A DNA stretch of 38,934 nucleotides from Pseudoprimorskyibacter sp. (GTDB lineage Bacteria; Pseudomonadota; Alphaproteobacteria; Rhodobacterales; Rhodobacteraceae), in the NCBI GenBank assembly GCA_029251265.1, contig JAQXDR010000119.1:1-38934 (forward strand), read 5' to 3'. The notes beneath the pieces were generated by a model, which had not been told where the DNA came from, ran no database searches, and saw nothing but the letters and a program-made list of their open reading frames with translations. Below, piece by piece: positions 1-8,164 of the stretch. The stretch's first letter is position 1. The number at the start of each line of letters is the position of its first letter. Made by a program: the position numbers and the translations under genes.

Positions 1-1666
1 CTGCAACAATGGCAAGACTGGACAAATCCACGCCACCTGCTGCAAACGCCAAACCTGCGGCAATCACAAAGCCGATATACCCCGCACCTGAAGATACAGC
101 CGTCTGCGCACCCGCATCCAACCGCGTGCGGGGGAGCACACGATTTTTCAGCACACTCTGAACCAACCGCGTCACTGCATAGCCAGCCGCAAAAACCAGC
201 GCAAAGGCCATAAGCGTCCCCGGCGAAAGGCGCACTCCACCCAGTGTTGTGCCCTCAAAAAACTGGGTCCACAGCTCGGTCAAATCGGTTTCGCGGACGC
301 CCCAGACAAGCGCCAGAAGCGGTAAAGACAACAGACTGAGGATCAGTCCGCCGATAATTGGAATAAGACTATTTTCGCCGCTGCGCCCACTGATCATCTG
401 GTAAAGGCCCGTGAACAGGCTTTGCGCAACGATGACACCTGCCCCAACCATCAGCGTTTGCGAGGTCGACCGTATCAGGGCGGATGCACCATTCATGAAG
501 CCTACCGCGCCAATAACGACAACCGCTATCCCAACGATCAAACAGCCACGCCCGATAAACTGCAAAATGGATTGCGACAGGATGTCGTCAGAGACTTTAG
601 CCTGTTTCAACAAACTTGCCATGATGATCAAAGCCAGCGAGGCAGCAACCACAACCGGAAATTCCAACACGACTGTCTCGGCTTCGGAATAACGCTCATA
701 GGCTGCCAGTTGAACCAAGGCTGCATGACCAACCAAGCTTGCCGCCAACACCAGCGCGACGCCTTGGGTGCCTTTGGGCATGACGACATCACCACGCCCG
801 TCGACCAGTTGTGCGGCCAACCACGTCGCCACCACGATGGTTGTTCCCCAACCCGGCAAGGCTTGCAAAATCAAAGCTCCGCGCAATCCATGTAGCCCCA
901 TCGCTTCGACAGCAGCCACAACCGCATAGAGCGAGCCCAACGGCAAAGCGATCCGCGCAAGGCTATCGAGCAATGACCAAAAGCCGCTCCCCGTTCCGAT
1001 TTCCGCACGTGCAAAGGTCACAGCCTGCGTCACCCAAGTCTGCGCCCGGAACGCCAGCACCATTGCCAAGATCAGATACCCTAAAACCACCGGCAGGTTT
1101 GCGCGTAACGCGGCGCGGGTGGCTGCGCTGTTCCAGCCGTCAGTGATCTCTCCCAAAAGGCTGGTCCATGACCGTGTGAGTTTGGACACCGCAGAAGACC
1201 ACGTTTGAAGCTGCAACGGAGAAGGCCCCAAACGCAAAACTTCGGCAGTGTGACGGCCGCGTAACGTCTGATCAATCTCGGTAATTAGCCCGTCAGCCCG
1301 ACGAAATGCGGCCTCGGCCTGTCGAACAGGCGCCTGAAGCAGTGCCAACTGCGCGGTCAGATCAGCACGTTGCGCAGATAATTCCGGGGGTTCGCCTTCA
1401 AGCAAAGGGCCCAGCGCAATCAACTGCGCCTCAAGTGTGACAATGCGCTCGGCATTCTGCTCTTTTGCGGATGCAAACCCGGACCGCGCTGCGGCAACCC
1501 TGCGACGAAGATCTTGCAAAGCGCGATCGGACGACTCATCAGACGCAAGCGCGGCCTCTGTCTGAAGGGCAAGCGCTTCCCATGCAGCATCGGCACCGCT
1601 GTCTTGGGCAAAGGCCCCGGACGCAAGCCAGAGTGTCAGCGCAAAGGCAACAAGCCACCGGGTCAT
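1..1666 (-). CDS. DUF3772-type mechanosensitive (MscS-family) channel, C-terminus outside the window
   Basis: At least 555 codons are present; the gene runs off the left edge. The ATG at 1664-1666 overlaps the stop of cysK in an ATGA junction, so translation is probably coupled. A signal peptide (residues 1 to about 20, ending AFA before QD) is followed by a periplasmic helical region of about 170 residues rich in Ala, Gln and Glu. A long series of hydrophobic segments then reaches the window edge. This layout is that of large MscS-like channels with an N-terminal DUF3772 domain, which release solutes on hypo-osmotic shock. The diagnostic MscS beta-domain would lie beyond base 1, so the family call rests on the N-terminal architecture and on resemblance from memory. 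It is the last visible gene of the phr-cfa-trgB-cysK run. Confidence 0.75.
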   Translation of the reverse strand, partial: MTRWLVAFALTLWLASGAFAQDSGADAAWEALALQTEAALASDESSDRALQDLRRRVAAARSGFASAKEQNAERIVTLEAQLIALGPLLEGEPPELSAQRADLTAQLALLQAPVRQAEAAFRRADGLITEIDQTLRGRHTAEVLRLGPSPLQLQTWSSAVSKLTRSWTSLLGEITDGWNSAATRAALRANLPVVLGYLILAMVLAFRAQTWVTQAVTFARAEIGTGSGFWSLLDSLARIALPLGSLYAVVAAVEAMGLHGLRGALILQALPGWGTTIVVATWLAAQLVDGRGDVVMPKGTQGVALVLAASLVGHAALVQLAAYERYSEAETVVLEFPVVVAASLALIIMASLLKQAKVSDDILSQSILQFIGRGCLIVGIAVVVIGAVGFMNGASALIRSTSQTLMVGAGVIVAQSLFTGLYQMISGRSGENSLIPIIGGLILSLLSLPLLALVWGVRETDLTELWTQFFEGTTLGGVRLSPGTLMAFALVFAAGYAVTRLVQSVLKNRVLPRTRLDAGAQTAVSSGAGYIGFVIAAGLAFAAGGVDLSSLAIVA

Positions 1667-2700
1667 GCGATTTCTTGGCCGACGTCGGGCAGTCCACCCG
1701 GTCCAGCCTCAAGCCATGCAGGAACCGGCAGGCCCTTGCTCCGCAAAAATTCAGGATTGAAAAGTTTGGATTGGTAGCGTGTGCCATAGTCGCACAGGAT
1801 CGTGACAATCGTATGCCCCGGTCCCATGTGCTGCGCCAATTTGATCGCCCCACCAATATTGATCCCGGTCGATCCACCCATGCAAAGGCCTTCTTCGGCC
1901 AGAAGATCAAAAACGATTGGCAAGGCCTCTTCGTCTGTAACTTGGCACAAGAAATCGGGCTTGTACCCTTCAAGATTAGCCGTAATACGCCCCTGCCCGA
2001 TGCCCTCGGATATGGAGCCGCCCTGAGGGTTGCCGACACCGGTCGTCATCAAACCATAAACGCCCGATCCCATTGGATCGCTGATCCCGCAGGTAACACC
2101 CAAAGGCTGTAGCGCCGCCGCGACACCCGCTGCTGTACCGCCAGAGCCAACCGCACAGATAAACCCATCGACTTTTCCATCTGTCTGCGTCCAGATTTCG
2201 GGGCCTGTGGTTTCAATATGTGCTTGCCGGTTGGCCACATTGTCGAATTGATTGGCCCAAATCGCGCCATTCGGTTCGGTTTTCGCAAGCTCTTCGGCCA
2301 GCCGACCGGAATAGCGGACATAGTTGTTGGGGTTCTTGTAGGGCACTGCTGGAACCAACACCAACTCGGCACCTGCAAGACGCAGCATGTCTTTTTTCTC
2401 TTGGCTCTGTGTCTCGGGCATAACGATAACCGTCCGAAACCCCATGGACGCCCCCACAAGTGCCAAGCCGATGCCGGTATTTCCAGCCGTGCCCTCCACA
2501 ATAGTGCCGCCCGGACGCAAATCTCCACGCGATATTGCATCCTTGATAATAAAGAGAGCCGCGCGATCCTTGACCGATTGACCGGGGTTCATAAATTCTG
2601 CTTTGCCAAGGATCGTACAGCCTGTCGCCTCACTTGCCTTGCGCAGCTTGATCAAAGGTGTATTTCCAATGGCCTGTTCCAGATCCGCTGCAATGTGCAT
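1663..2700 (-). CDS. cysK: Cysteine synthase A (O-acetylserine sulfhydrylase)
   Basis: PLP enzyme of about 345 residues that makes cysteine from O-acetylserine and sulfide in the cytoplasm. The N-terminal motif IGNTPLIKL, the Schiff-base lysine K44 in NPGQSVKDR, the substrate loop EGTAGNTGIG and the phosphate loop GSGGTAAG are all present. The C-terminal extension after LCDYGTRYQSKLFNP is typical of alphaproteobacterial versions. The reading frame extends upstream to 2727, but the ATG at 2698-2700 is preferred because GAGGAGA sits just before it. The gene follows trgB by 54 bp and overlaps the channel gene by 4 bp. In Rhodobacter a cysK next to trgAB has been linked to tellurite resistance (established knowledge, from memory), which matches this neighbourhood. 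Confidence 0.93.
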   Translation of the reverse strand: MHIAADLEQAIGNTPLIKLRKASEATGCTILGKAEFMNPGQSVKDRAALFIIKDAISRGDLRPGGTIVEGTAGNTGIGLALVGASMGFRTVIVMPETQSQEKKDMLRLAGAELVLVPAVPYKNPNNYVRYSGRLAEELAKTEPNGAIWANQFDNVANRQAHIETTGPEIWTQTDGKVDGFICAVGSGGTAAGVAAALQPLGVTCGISDPMGSGVYGLMTTGVGNPQGGSISEGIGQGRITANLEGYKPDFLCQVTDEEALPIVFDLLAEEGLCMGGSTGINIGGAIKLAQHMGPGHTIVTILCDYGTRYQSKLFNPEFLRSKGLPVPAWLEAGPGGLPDVGQEIA

Positions 2701-2754
2701 GGCGCTCTCCTCGTAGTGTGCTGCCACAGGGTTTAGGCTTCTGCGCAGTTGTAT

Positions 2755-3864
2755 TCAAGCACGCCGAAGGGCCGAGTGATGCCGTTCCAGCCAGTAAAGC
2801 ATCATCACCAGCGGCATGGCGGTAATCTCTCCGCTGTCCGCCAGTTGCAAAGCTTTTGATCGCGGCATGACATGGCTTCTTATATCCTCAGATTCTTCTG
2901 CCAAACCACCAAGCCTCGTTTGGCGATCCGCAAGATTTGCAATGCCCACAAACGAATGAAAATATTCAGTCGTGTATCCAGGCGAAGGATAACTTTGGTT
3001 TATTGGCACGAGCCTGTCGATATTCAGATTGGCCTCTTCGCGGGTTTCACGAAGGGCTGTGACCTCGGGGTCCTCTCCAGCATCGATCAAACCAGCTATG
3101 GGTTCCAAAACCCAAGGCCGCGCGTCGCCTCGCAAAAGAGGACCAAAACGCAGTTGCTCTACCAGCAACACCTGGTCCAAGACAGGATCATAGGGGAGCA
3201 CCAATGCCACGTCGAAGCCCATAAAAACTTCGCGATGCAATTGCTGTGACATTGCTCCATCAAATTGACGATGCGCCAAAGCAATCCGGCGAAGTCCAAA
3301 AAAACCCATGTACCCACCATCCTTGTGGGACAGCTGAACGTCACCCGGAACCGGGTCATGACGCAGGGTTGCAGGTGCGTGATTTTTTGCCAGTTGCCGG
3401 GCCCAGCCCCGTGCCAAAGCAAAGGGCCGGATCTCACGAGATTGCTCCGCCGTCCAATCGGCGCGCAGCCGCATGATGTCAGGCACAGCCGAAACGGTCA
3501 TATCTGCAAACGTCAGGACCCAAGTTTGCAGATCCCATGGGGCGCCGGCTGGTGTCCCCTCTGGCGGCCAATAGACGTGCGCAACCGTTGGCCCGTTGTT
3601 TGTATCGACCGTAATCTGACGCAGGACATAGCCATAGGCGCCCTCGTAATAGTCAAATGCCGCCAAAGCCTCGGTATCTGCATCAACCAAAAGGCCCGTC
3701 GCCTGCGCGTCTGGATCAACAAAAATTTGCGGATACTCTGCATCGCCCGCATGTCGCACCGTATGTCCTGCCAATGTTGCAGAGCGCGACGGTAAGTCTT
3801 TACCTGCAACCGCGCGCAAAAGCGGCGGATGACGCAGCGTTCCATACAAAAAAACAAGTGTCAT
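2755..3864 (-). CDS. trgB: TrgB-like fusion: gamma-glutamylcyclotransferase-like domain plus Nudix hydrolase
   Basis: A two-domain protein of about 369 residues. Residues 1-130 carry an AIG2/GGCT-like fold with FLYGTLR near the start and a candidate acid in DYYEGAYGY (about E74). Residues 215-369 are a Nudix domain of the ADP-ribose pyrophosphatase type, with the box at about 258-280 (GLIDAGE...RETREEANL). The metal-binding Glu residues of REtxEE are kept, but the hydrophobic residue after RE is Thr and the final Gly is Asn. Substrates are probably nucleoside diphosphate derivatives; the N-terminal activity is unknown. An upstream TTG at 3876 extends the frame, but the ATG at 3864 gives the normal MTLVFLYGT start. 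It lies 36 bp after cfa and 54 bp before cysK, as I recall for the Rhodobacter tellurite locus; no trgA is visible. Confidence 0.85.
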   Translation of the reverse strand: MTLVFLYGTLRHPPLLRAVAGKDLPSRSATLAGHTVRHAGDAEYPQIFVDPDAQATGLLVDADTEALAAFDYYEGAYGYVLRQITVDTNNGPTVAHVYWPPEGTPAGAPWDLQTWVLTFADMTVSAVPDIMRLRADWTAEQSREIRPFALARGWARQLAKNHAPATLRHDPVPGDVQLSHKDGGYMGFFGLRRIALAHRQFDGAMSQQLHREVFMGFDVALVLPYDPVLDQVLLVEQLRFGPLLRGDARPWVLEPIAGLIDAGEDPEVTALRETREEANLNIDRLVPINQSYPSPGYTTEYFHSFVGIANLADRQTRLGGLAEESEDIRSHVMPRSKALQLADSGEITAMPLVMMLYWLERHHSALRRA

Positions 3865-3900
3865 CGACGGTCCCAACTGAGGTAACGCGCCAGCGCCGGA

Positions 3901-5109
3901 TCATGCTGGGCGCTGGATCGTAATCTGTGTCACGTCGCAGTTGCCATAGTGAAAGGTTGCAGCACAAGACGTAAGATAAAAGTTCCACATCAAGCGAAAG
4001 CGGTCATCAAACCCAAGCGCCCGCGCCTCATCCCACCTGTCATTGAAGACGTCATACCACCGACGCAAAGTCTGGCTGTAGCTTTCGCCAAATTCAATCG
4101 ATTTCACAACATCCAGCCCTGATTTTGTCACCTGTTGACGGAGCACAGGATCACTGGGAAGCATGCCTCCGGGGAAAATATATTTTTGAATAAAATCAAC
4201 GCCTTTTCGATAAATTTCCCACCGCTTGTGATCCACAGTTATGATCTGTAACGTCGCATTGGCACCGGGTTTGAGACACTTGCGCACCGTCTCAAAATAG
4301 GTACCCCAGTATTTTTCGCCAACGGCTTCAAACATCTCTATCGAAGCGATGCCGTCATATTGGCCTTGTTCATCGCGATAATCCTGCAGCTTGAATGTCA
4401 CCATGTCCGACAGCCCAGCTTTTTCGATCCGATCACGGGCAAAGGTAAATTGCTCCTTACTTATCGTCAGGCAAGTCACCTTTAGCCCGCGCTGGCCTGC
4501 GGCATATTCCGCAAAGCCGCCCCATCCACACCCAATTTCAAGCACACGCTCACCAGGCTGCACCCCCATCTGGTCAATAATAGATGCGTATTTTGCCGTT
4601 TGCGCATTTTCCAGACTTTCCTGACCTGTCTCAAACAGAGCTGAAGAATACGTCATCGTGTCGTCCAGCCAAAGGCCATAGAAATCATTACCTAAATCGT
4701 AATGATAACTGATGTTTTTTCTTGCCTGTGTCTTGGAATTGGACTGCAACCAGAACCGCATCATTTCGTACCAGCGGACAAGTTTCATGCCCGGATAGCC
4801 GTCAAACAGTGCATCGTTATCGTCATGAATCAAATCCATGAAGGATTGAAGATCAGGCGTGGTCCACCACCCGTCCAGATAGGCTTCGGAAAAGCCCAAG
4901 TCGCCTTCGCGAAGCAAACGCGCAAAAGTATCTGGGTTATGCACAGAGACTTCAGCCACAGGCCCAGCCTCGCGTCCTTCGGCACGAAAGACCCGGCCAT
5001 CTGGCAAACGCAGGTCCAAGCGACCACGCTTGAGCGCTTGGGCAAGTTGAAAGACGCGTTCAAAATAACGCGGTAGGTCGGGCTGGTCCTGTGTCGATGT
5101 CAGGATCAT
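3901..5109 (-). CDS. cfa: Cyclopropane-fatty-acyl-phospholipid synthase family methyltransferase
   Basis: SAM-dependent enzyme of 402 residues that adds a methylene group to unsaturated acyl chains of membrane phospholipids. The SAM-binding motif VLEIGCGWGG is at about 189-198. It is preceded by the family block around NISYHYDLGNDFY and MTYSSALF and followed by SIEMFEAVGEKYW. The frame opens at a TTG (5151), but the ATG at 5109 has GGGAGAG at good distance and is preferred. It lies 45 bp downstream of the photolyase and 36 bp upstream of trgB. In Rhodobacter a photolyase/cfa pair belongs to the RpoE-ChrR singlet-oxygen response (established knowledge, from memory). I saw no convincing RpoE promoter here, so shared regulation is inferred. 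A related activity on unsaturated or furan fatty acids cannot be excluded. Confidence 0.92.
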   Translation of the reverse strand: MILTSTQDQPDLPRYFERVFQLAQALKRGRLDLRLPDGRVFRAEGREAGPVAEVSVHNPDTFARLLREGDLGFSEAYLDGWWTTPDLQSFMDLIHDDNDALFDGYPGMKLVRWYEMMRFWLQSNSKTQARKNISYHYDLGNDFYGLWLDDTMTYSSALFETGQESLENAQTAKYASIIDQMGVQPGERVLEIGCGWGGFAEYAAGQRGLKVTCLTISKEQFTFARDRIEKAGLSDMVTFKLQDYRDEQGQYDGIASIEMFEAVGEKYWGTYFETVRKCLKPGANATLQIITVDHKRWEIYRKGVDFIQKYIFPGGMLPSDPVLRQQVTKSGLDVVKSIEFGESYSQTLRRWYDVFNDRWDEARALGFDDRFRLMWNFYLTSCAATFHYGNCDVTQITIQRPA

Positions 5110-5154
5110 GGCGGGCTCTCCCAAGGTCTTGGATTCTTGTTTTTCCAGCAAAGG

Positions 5155-6612
5155 TTAATCGGTGGTTAAAGCCGTGCCAAGCGTTTCATCGCGTTTCACT
5201 GCTGCAGGACGGGTCGCATAGGCCTTTAATGCCCGCGCTCGGCCTGCGGCCAGCTCTATCTGGGGGGAAGGATAGGGCACATTTTGTGACAATTCCCAAT
5301 TGCGCGGCACTGCATCAAAAAAGCTCAGCCCATCAGCGTGGGGCGTCAGCGTGCCCTCAGCGATCCATCGCGCCGGATAGGAATGGCCCGGATCAAATTT
5401 ATCCAGCTGACTGGTTGGATTAAAAATACGAAAATAGGGCGCCGCGTCAGGTCCGCATCCCGCAGTCCATTGCCAGCCCATCGCATTGGACGCAGGATCC
5501 CAATCGGTCAGACAATCGGCAAACCAATCCCGCCCAAAGCGCCAGTGCAACAGCAGATGCTTGGTCAGGAAACTGGCAACAATCATCCGCCCACGATTGT
5601 GCATGGTACCGGTCACATACATTTCCCGAAGAGCCGCGTCGACAAATGGATACCCTGTCCGACCCTGTTGCCAGCGTAACAGCGCGGGATCATCTGCGTC
5701 TTCGGACCAACTGAACCCGTCCCATTCGGGTCTCCAGTTGCGGGTCAAAATTTCTGGAGTATGCCACATCAAGTGGTAGGCAAAGTCACGCCAGACCAAT
5801 TCCTTGCAGAAATGCTCTGCCCCGGCCACACCGGTGGACATTCCGGCCTGCCCCGCGGCCCACGCACGCGCAGGACTGATCTCACCGTAGGTCAGATTTT
5901 CTGACAAACGCGACGTTGCAGGCTTGGCCGGTGCATTCCGTTCAGTTTTGTATCCATGCATCGCCTCTTGGACAAAACGATCCAGCCGATCCAAGGCTGC
6001 GGCCTCACCAACACAGGCGTGACGTTCCAGCACCAAGGCCCCACGATCCAAAGCCCGCCCCATACGCCAGTCGCCCAGATCGTCCGATTCTGGCCACTGC
6101 TCGGGCGCTGTTAGAGTTGGGCTTGGCAGCAATGCCTCGGGCGATCTTTGCGCGACGGCCCGCCAAAAAGGGGTGTATACGCGATAGAACCCACCGGTCT
6201 TGGTTTCAACCGACCACGGCTCAAAAAGCAAATGACCGGCAAAGCTTTGCCCGATCAGACCCCCTTCATGCAACATGGATTTCACGGCTGTATCCCGTGC
6301 TACGGAGGCCGGGTCATAGGCTCTTTGCCAGACAACACCACATGCGCCTGTTTCAGCCAATAGGGCCTGAAGCACGTCGACCGCCCGACCGCGACGCAAA
6401 ATCAGGCGGCTGCCATGATCGGTGAGGGTCCGCGCATACCGCGCAATTCCCTCACCAAATCGCCATTGCGCCGCCGCGCCAAGGCCCTCGGTCACGTCAT
6501 CGTGGATAAAGACAGGTATTACAGGGCCTTGAGATGCCGCAAAGCTCAAGGCTGCATGATCGGCCAAACGCAGATCACGGCGGATCCAAACGATTAGGGG
6601 CGCAGATGTCAT
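5155..6612 (-). CDS. phr: Deoxyribodipyrimidine photolyase (class I cryptochrome/photolyase family)
   Basis: A 485-residue flavoprotein that uses light to split UV-induced cyclobutane pyrimidine dimers. The N-terminal antenna-binding Rossmann domain begins VWIRRDLRLADHAAL (residues 8-22). The C-terminal FAD-binding half contains WQQGRTGYPFVDAALREM, TGTMHNRGRMIVASFLTK, WDPASNAMGWQWTAG and PYFRIFNPTSQ, the conserved FAD and DNA-lesion contacts. The length is usual for the family. ATG at 6612 has GGAG about 7 bases upstream. It is the first gene of the minus-strand run ending with the channel gene, and the 155-bp gap before it should hold the operon promoter. CPD rather than (6-4) specificity is likely but is not decided by what I can see. 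Confidence 0.95.
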   Translation of the reverse strand: MTSAPLIVWIRRDLRLADHAALSFAASQGPVIPVFIHDDVTEGLGAAAQWRFGEGIARYARTLTDHGSRLILRRGRAVDVLQALLAETGACGVVWQRAYDPASVARDTAVKSMLHEGGLIGQSFAGHLLFEPWSVETKTGGFYRVYTPFWRAVAQRSPEALLPSPTLTAPEQWPESDDLGDWRMGRALDRGALVLERHACVGEAAALDRLDRFVQEAMHGYKTERNAPAKPATSRLSENLTYGEISPARAWAAGQAGMSTGVAGAEHFCKELVWRDFAYHLMWHTPEILTRNWRPEWDGFSWSEDADDPALLRWQQGRTGYPFVDAALREMYVTGTMHNRGRMIVASFLTKHLLLHWRFGRDWFADCLTDWDPASNAMGWQWTAGCGPDAAPYFRIFNPTSQLDKFDPGHSYPARWIAEGTLTPHADGLSFFDAVPRNWELSQNVPYPSPQIELAAGRARALKAYATRPAAVKRDETLGTALTTD

Positions 6613-6721
6613 GGGGATCTCCGAAATGTGTTCTGAAAAACAAGTTAGAGCGTCCGTAGCGAAGGCAAGCTCCGTCGTTAGTCAGAACTGGAGCGGGACC
6701 AGCAATGCAAAACCCCAATCT

Positions 6722-6753
6722 GATTTATGCGCCGCAAGCACGCGCATAAAATC
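6722..6753 (-). terminator. Hairpin downstream of the class V aminotransferase-like gene
   Basis: Arms 6722-6732 and 6742-6753 form an 11-bp stem with one bulged base and a loop of about 9 nt, starting 15 bp after the stop of the minus-strand gene. The U-run behind it is weak, so it may be an inefficient terminator or an operator before phr. Confidence 0.35.
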
Positions 6754-6767
6754 GGATGCGTCTCACA

Positions 6768-7967
6768 TCACAGGACAGCGTCGAGAGCCGTCATCAACTG
6801 CGTCATCTCCGCCTCAGAGGTATAATGCACAAAGCTAAGCCGTAAAACGCCATGCTCCGGTTTTACACCCAGAGCGGAAAGCGGTCGGCCTGCATAGAAA
6901 TCGCCCCCACCAGCCATGATGCCATGCGGTGCGAGGGCCGCAGCCACGGGTGCGGCAGGGCGGCGCAGATCCAACGCCACCGTTGGCGCACGACGCGCCG
7001 CATCCTTTGGTCCCAAAACACGCAGGTCATTGCGTCCATTCAGTTTGTCCAGCAACGGTTGCAGCAAAGCGGTTTCAGCAGCCCGCATCGCCCGCGCCAC
7101 GCCTTGCATGTCGGTTCCATGATGCGCGGCGAGACCATCAAAATAATCCACCATGCCAGCGCAGGCAGCCACCTGAGCATGATCTGGTCCTGCGGGCGTG
7201 AACCGTTTCTCCAAATAAGCACCATTAAAGTGGTGCCCCTGATTTGGCAGGGCGTCCCCCAGATCTTTGCGAATGACCATGATCCCCTGATGCGGACCGT
7301 AGGTTTTATAGGCCGAAAACAGATATATATCTGGCCCTAAAGCACCCACATTTGGCAAGCCATGCGGCGCATAGCTAACACCGTCGACGCACACAAAGGC
7401 GCCCGCCATGTGAGCCAAGGCAGTAATTTCAACTACTGGATTAATTTCGCCAACCACATTCGAACAATGTGGAAAGCAGACAAGCCGTACCTTTTCATCC
7501 AACAAACCTGTCAGGTCATCCGGATTTAGGCTACCTGTTTCGGGATCCACCTGCCATTCACGGACCTCTACGCCGTCTTCGGCCAAACGCCTCCACGGTC
7601 CGCTATTGGCTTCGTGATCTTGATTGGTAACGACAATGGCCTCTCCGGGCTCTAGGAATTTACGAAATGCCTGTGCCAAAACATATGTATTCTGGGTTGT
7701 TGACGGCCCAAAGCTAACTTCGTTTTCAGCCACCCCCATTAAGCGCGCAAGCCCGGCGCGCGCCTCGTCCATTTCCTCACCGCCCAGACGCGATGCCTCG
7801 TAAGGTGCATAGGGCTGGACCTTGCGCTGTGTGTAAAAACGGGTCAGGCGGTTGATCACCGGCTGGCAGGTGTAAGACCCGCCAGCATTTTCGAAAAACG
7901 CCTGGCCCTGTAGCACATCTTGACGAAAGGCAGGAAATTGGGATCGGATGAAATCGATATCTAACAT
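6768..7967 (-). CDS. Class V aminotransferase-fold PLP enzyme, cysteine desulfurase-like (VC1184-type)
   Basis: A 399-residue fold-type I PLP protein. It starts with FPAF...FENAGGS, as in the cysteine desulfurase-like VC1184 subfamily. The PLP-binding Asp is at about D195 (CVDGVSYAPHG) and the Schiff-base lysine at K221 (FSAYKTYGPHQG). The catalytic cysteine loop near the C-terminus of true SufS/IscS enzymes is missing: the matching stretch reads AGGGDFYAGRPL with no Cys. It may therefore act on an unknown amino acid or lyase substrate rather than supply sulfur for Fe-S clusters. No suf or isc gene is nearby. ATG at 7967 is preceded by CAGAGG. It stands alone between phr and acuI; a 7-bp dyad at 8023-8048 upstream is a possible operator. 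Confidence 0.8.
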   Translation of the reverse strand: MLDIDFIRSQFPAFRQDVLQGQAFFENAGGSYTCQPVINRLTRFYTQRKVQPYAPYEASRLGGEEMDEARAGLARLMGVAENEVSFGPSTTQNTYVLAQAFRKFLEPGEAIVVTNQDHEANSGPWRRLAEDGVEVREWQVDPETGSLNPDDLTGLLDEKVRLVCFPHCSNVVGEINPVVEITALAHMAGAFVCVDGVSYAPHGLPNVGALGPDIYLFSAYKTYGPHQGIMVIRKDLGDALPNQGHHFNGAYLEKRFTPAGPDHAQVAACAGMVDYFDGLAAHHGTDMQGVARAMRAAETALLQPLLDKLNGRNDLRVLGPKDAARRAPTVALDLRRPAAPVAAALAPHGIMAGGGDFYAGRPLSALGVKPEHGVLRLSFVHYTSEAEMTQLMTALDAVL

Positions 7968-8022
7968 TGCGGCCTCTGGGCAGATTTAATGTATACTGAC
8001 CGCGCTTGGGATAGCGGGTCAA

Positions 8023-8048
8023 GCCTGCGAAGACGCATCACCGCAGGC
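8023..8048. repeat. Inverted repeat upstream of the class V aminotransferase-like gene
   Basis: Perfect 7-bp arms (8023-8029 and 8042-8048) separated by 12 bp, about 56-81 bp upstream of the start at 7967. It could be an operator or a leader hairpin; no family motif is recognised. Confidence 0.3.
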
Positions 8049-8114
8049 AGCTGGTGACAGAACAGAACCTCGTGCCTCAGGCGAGGCAGAACATTCTGCT
8101 ACAGGTATCAGGTT

Positions 8115-8149
8115 ATGGTGCCACGGACAAAATGCCGGCGTGGCACCAT
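8115..8149 (-). terminator. Hairpin downstream of acuI
   Basis: Perfect 11-bp arms (8115-8125 and 8139-8149) with a 13-nt loop, 16 bp after the acuI stop. The strong stem suggests transcription termination or 3'-end protection, although the U-run is short. Confidence 0.55.
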
Positions 8150-8164
8150 TTTGGACAGTTGCGC

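Noticed and set aside
1465-2112. Long plus-strand frame over cysK and the channel gene
   Set aside because: Shadow of two well-supported minus-strand genes.
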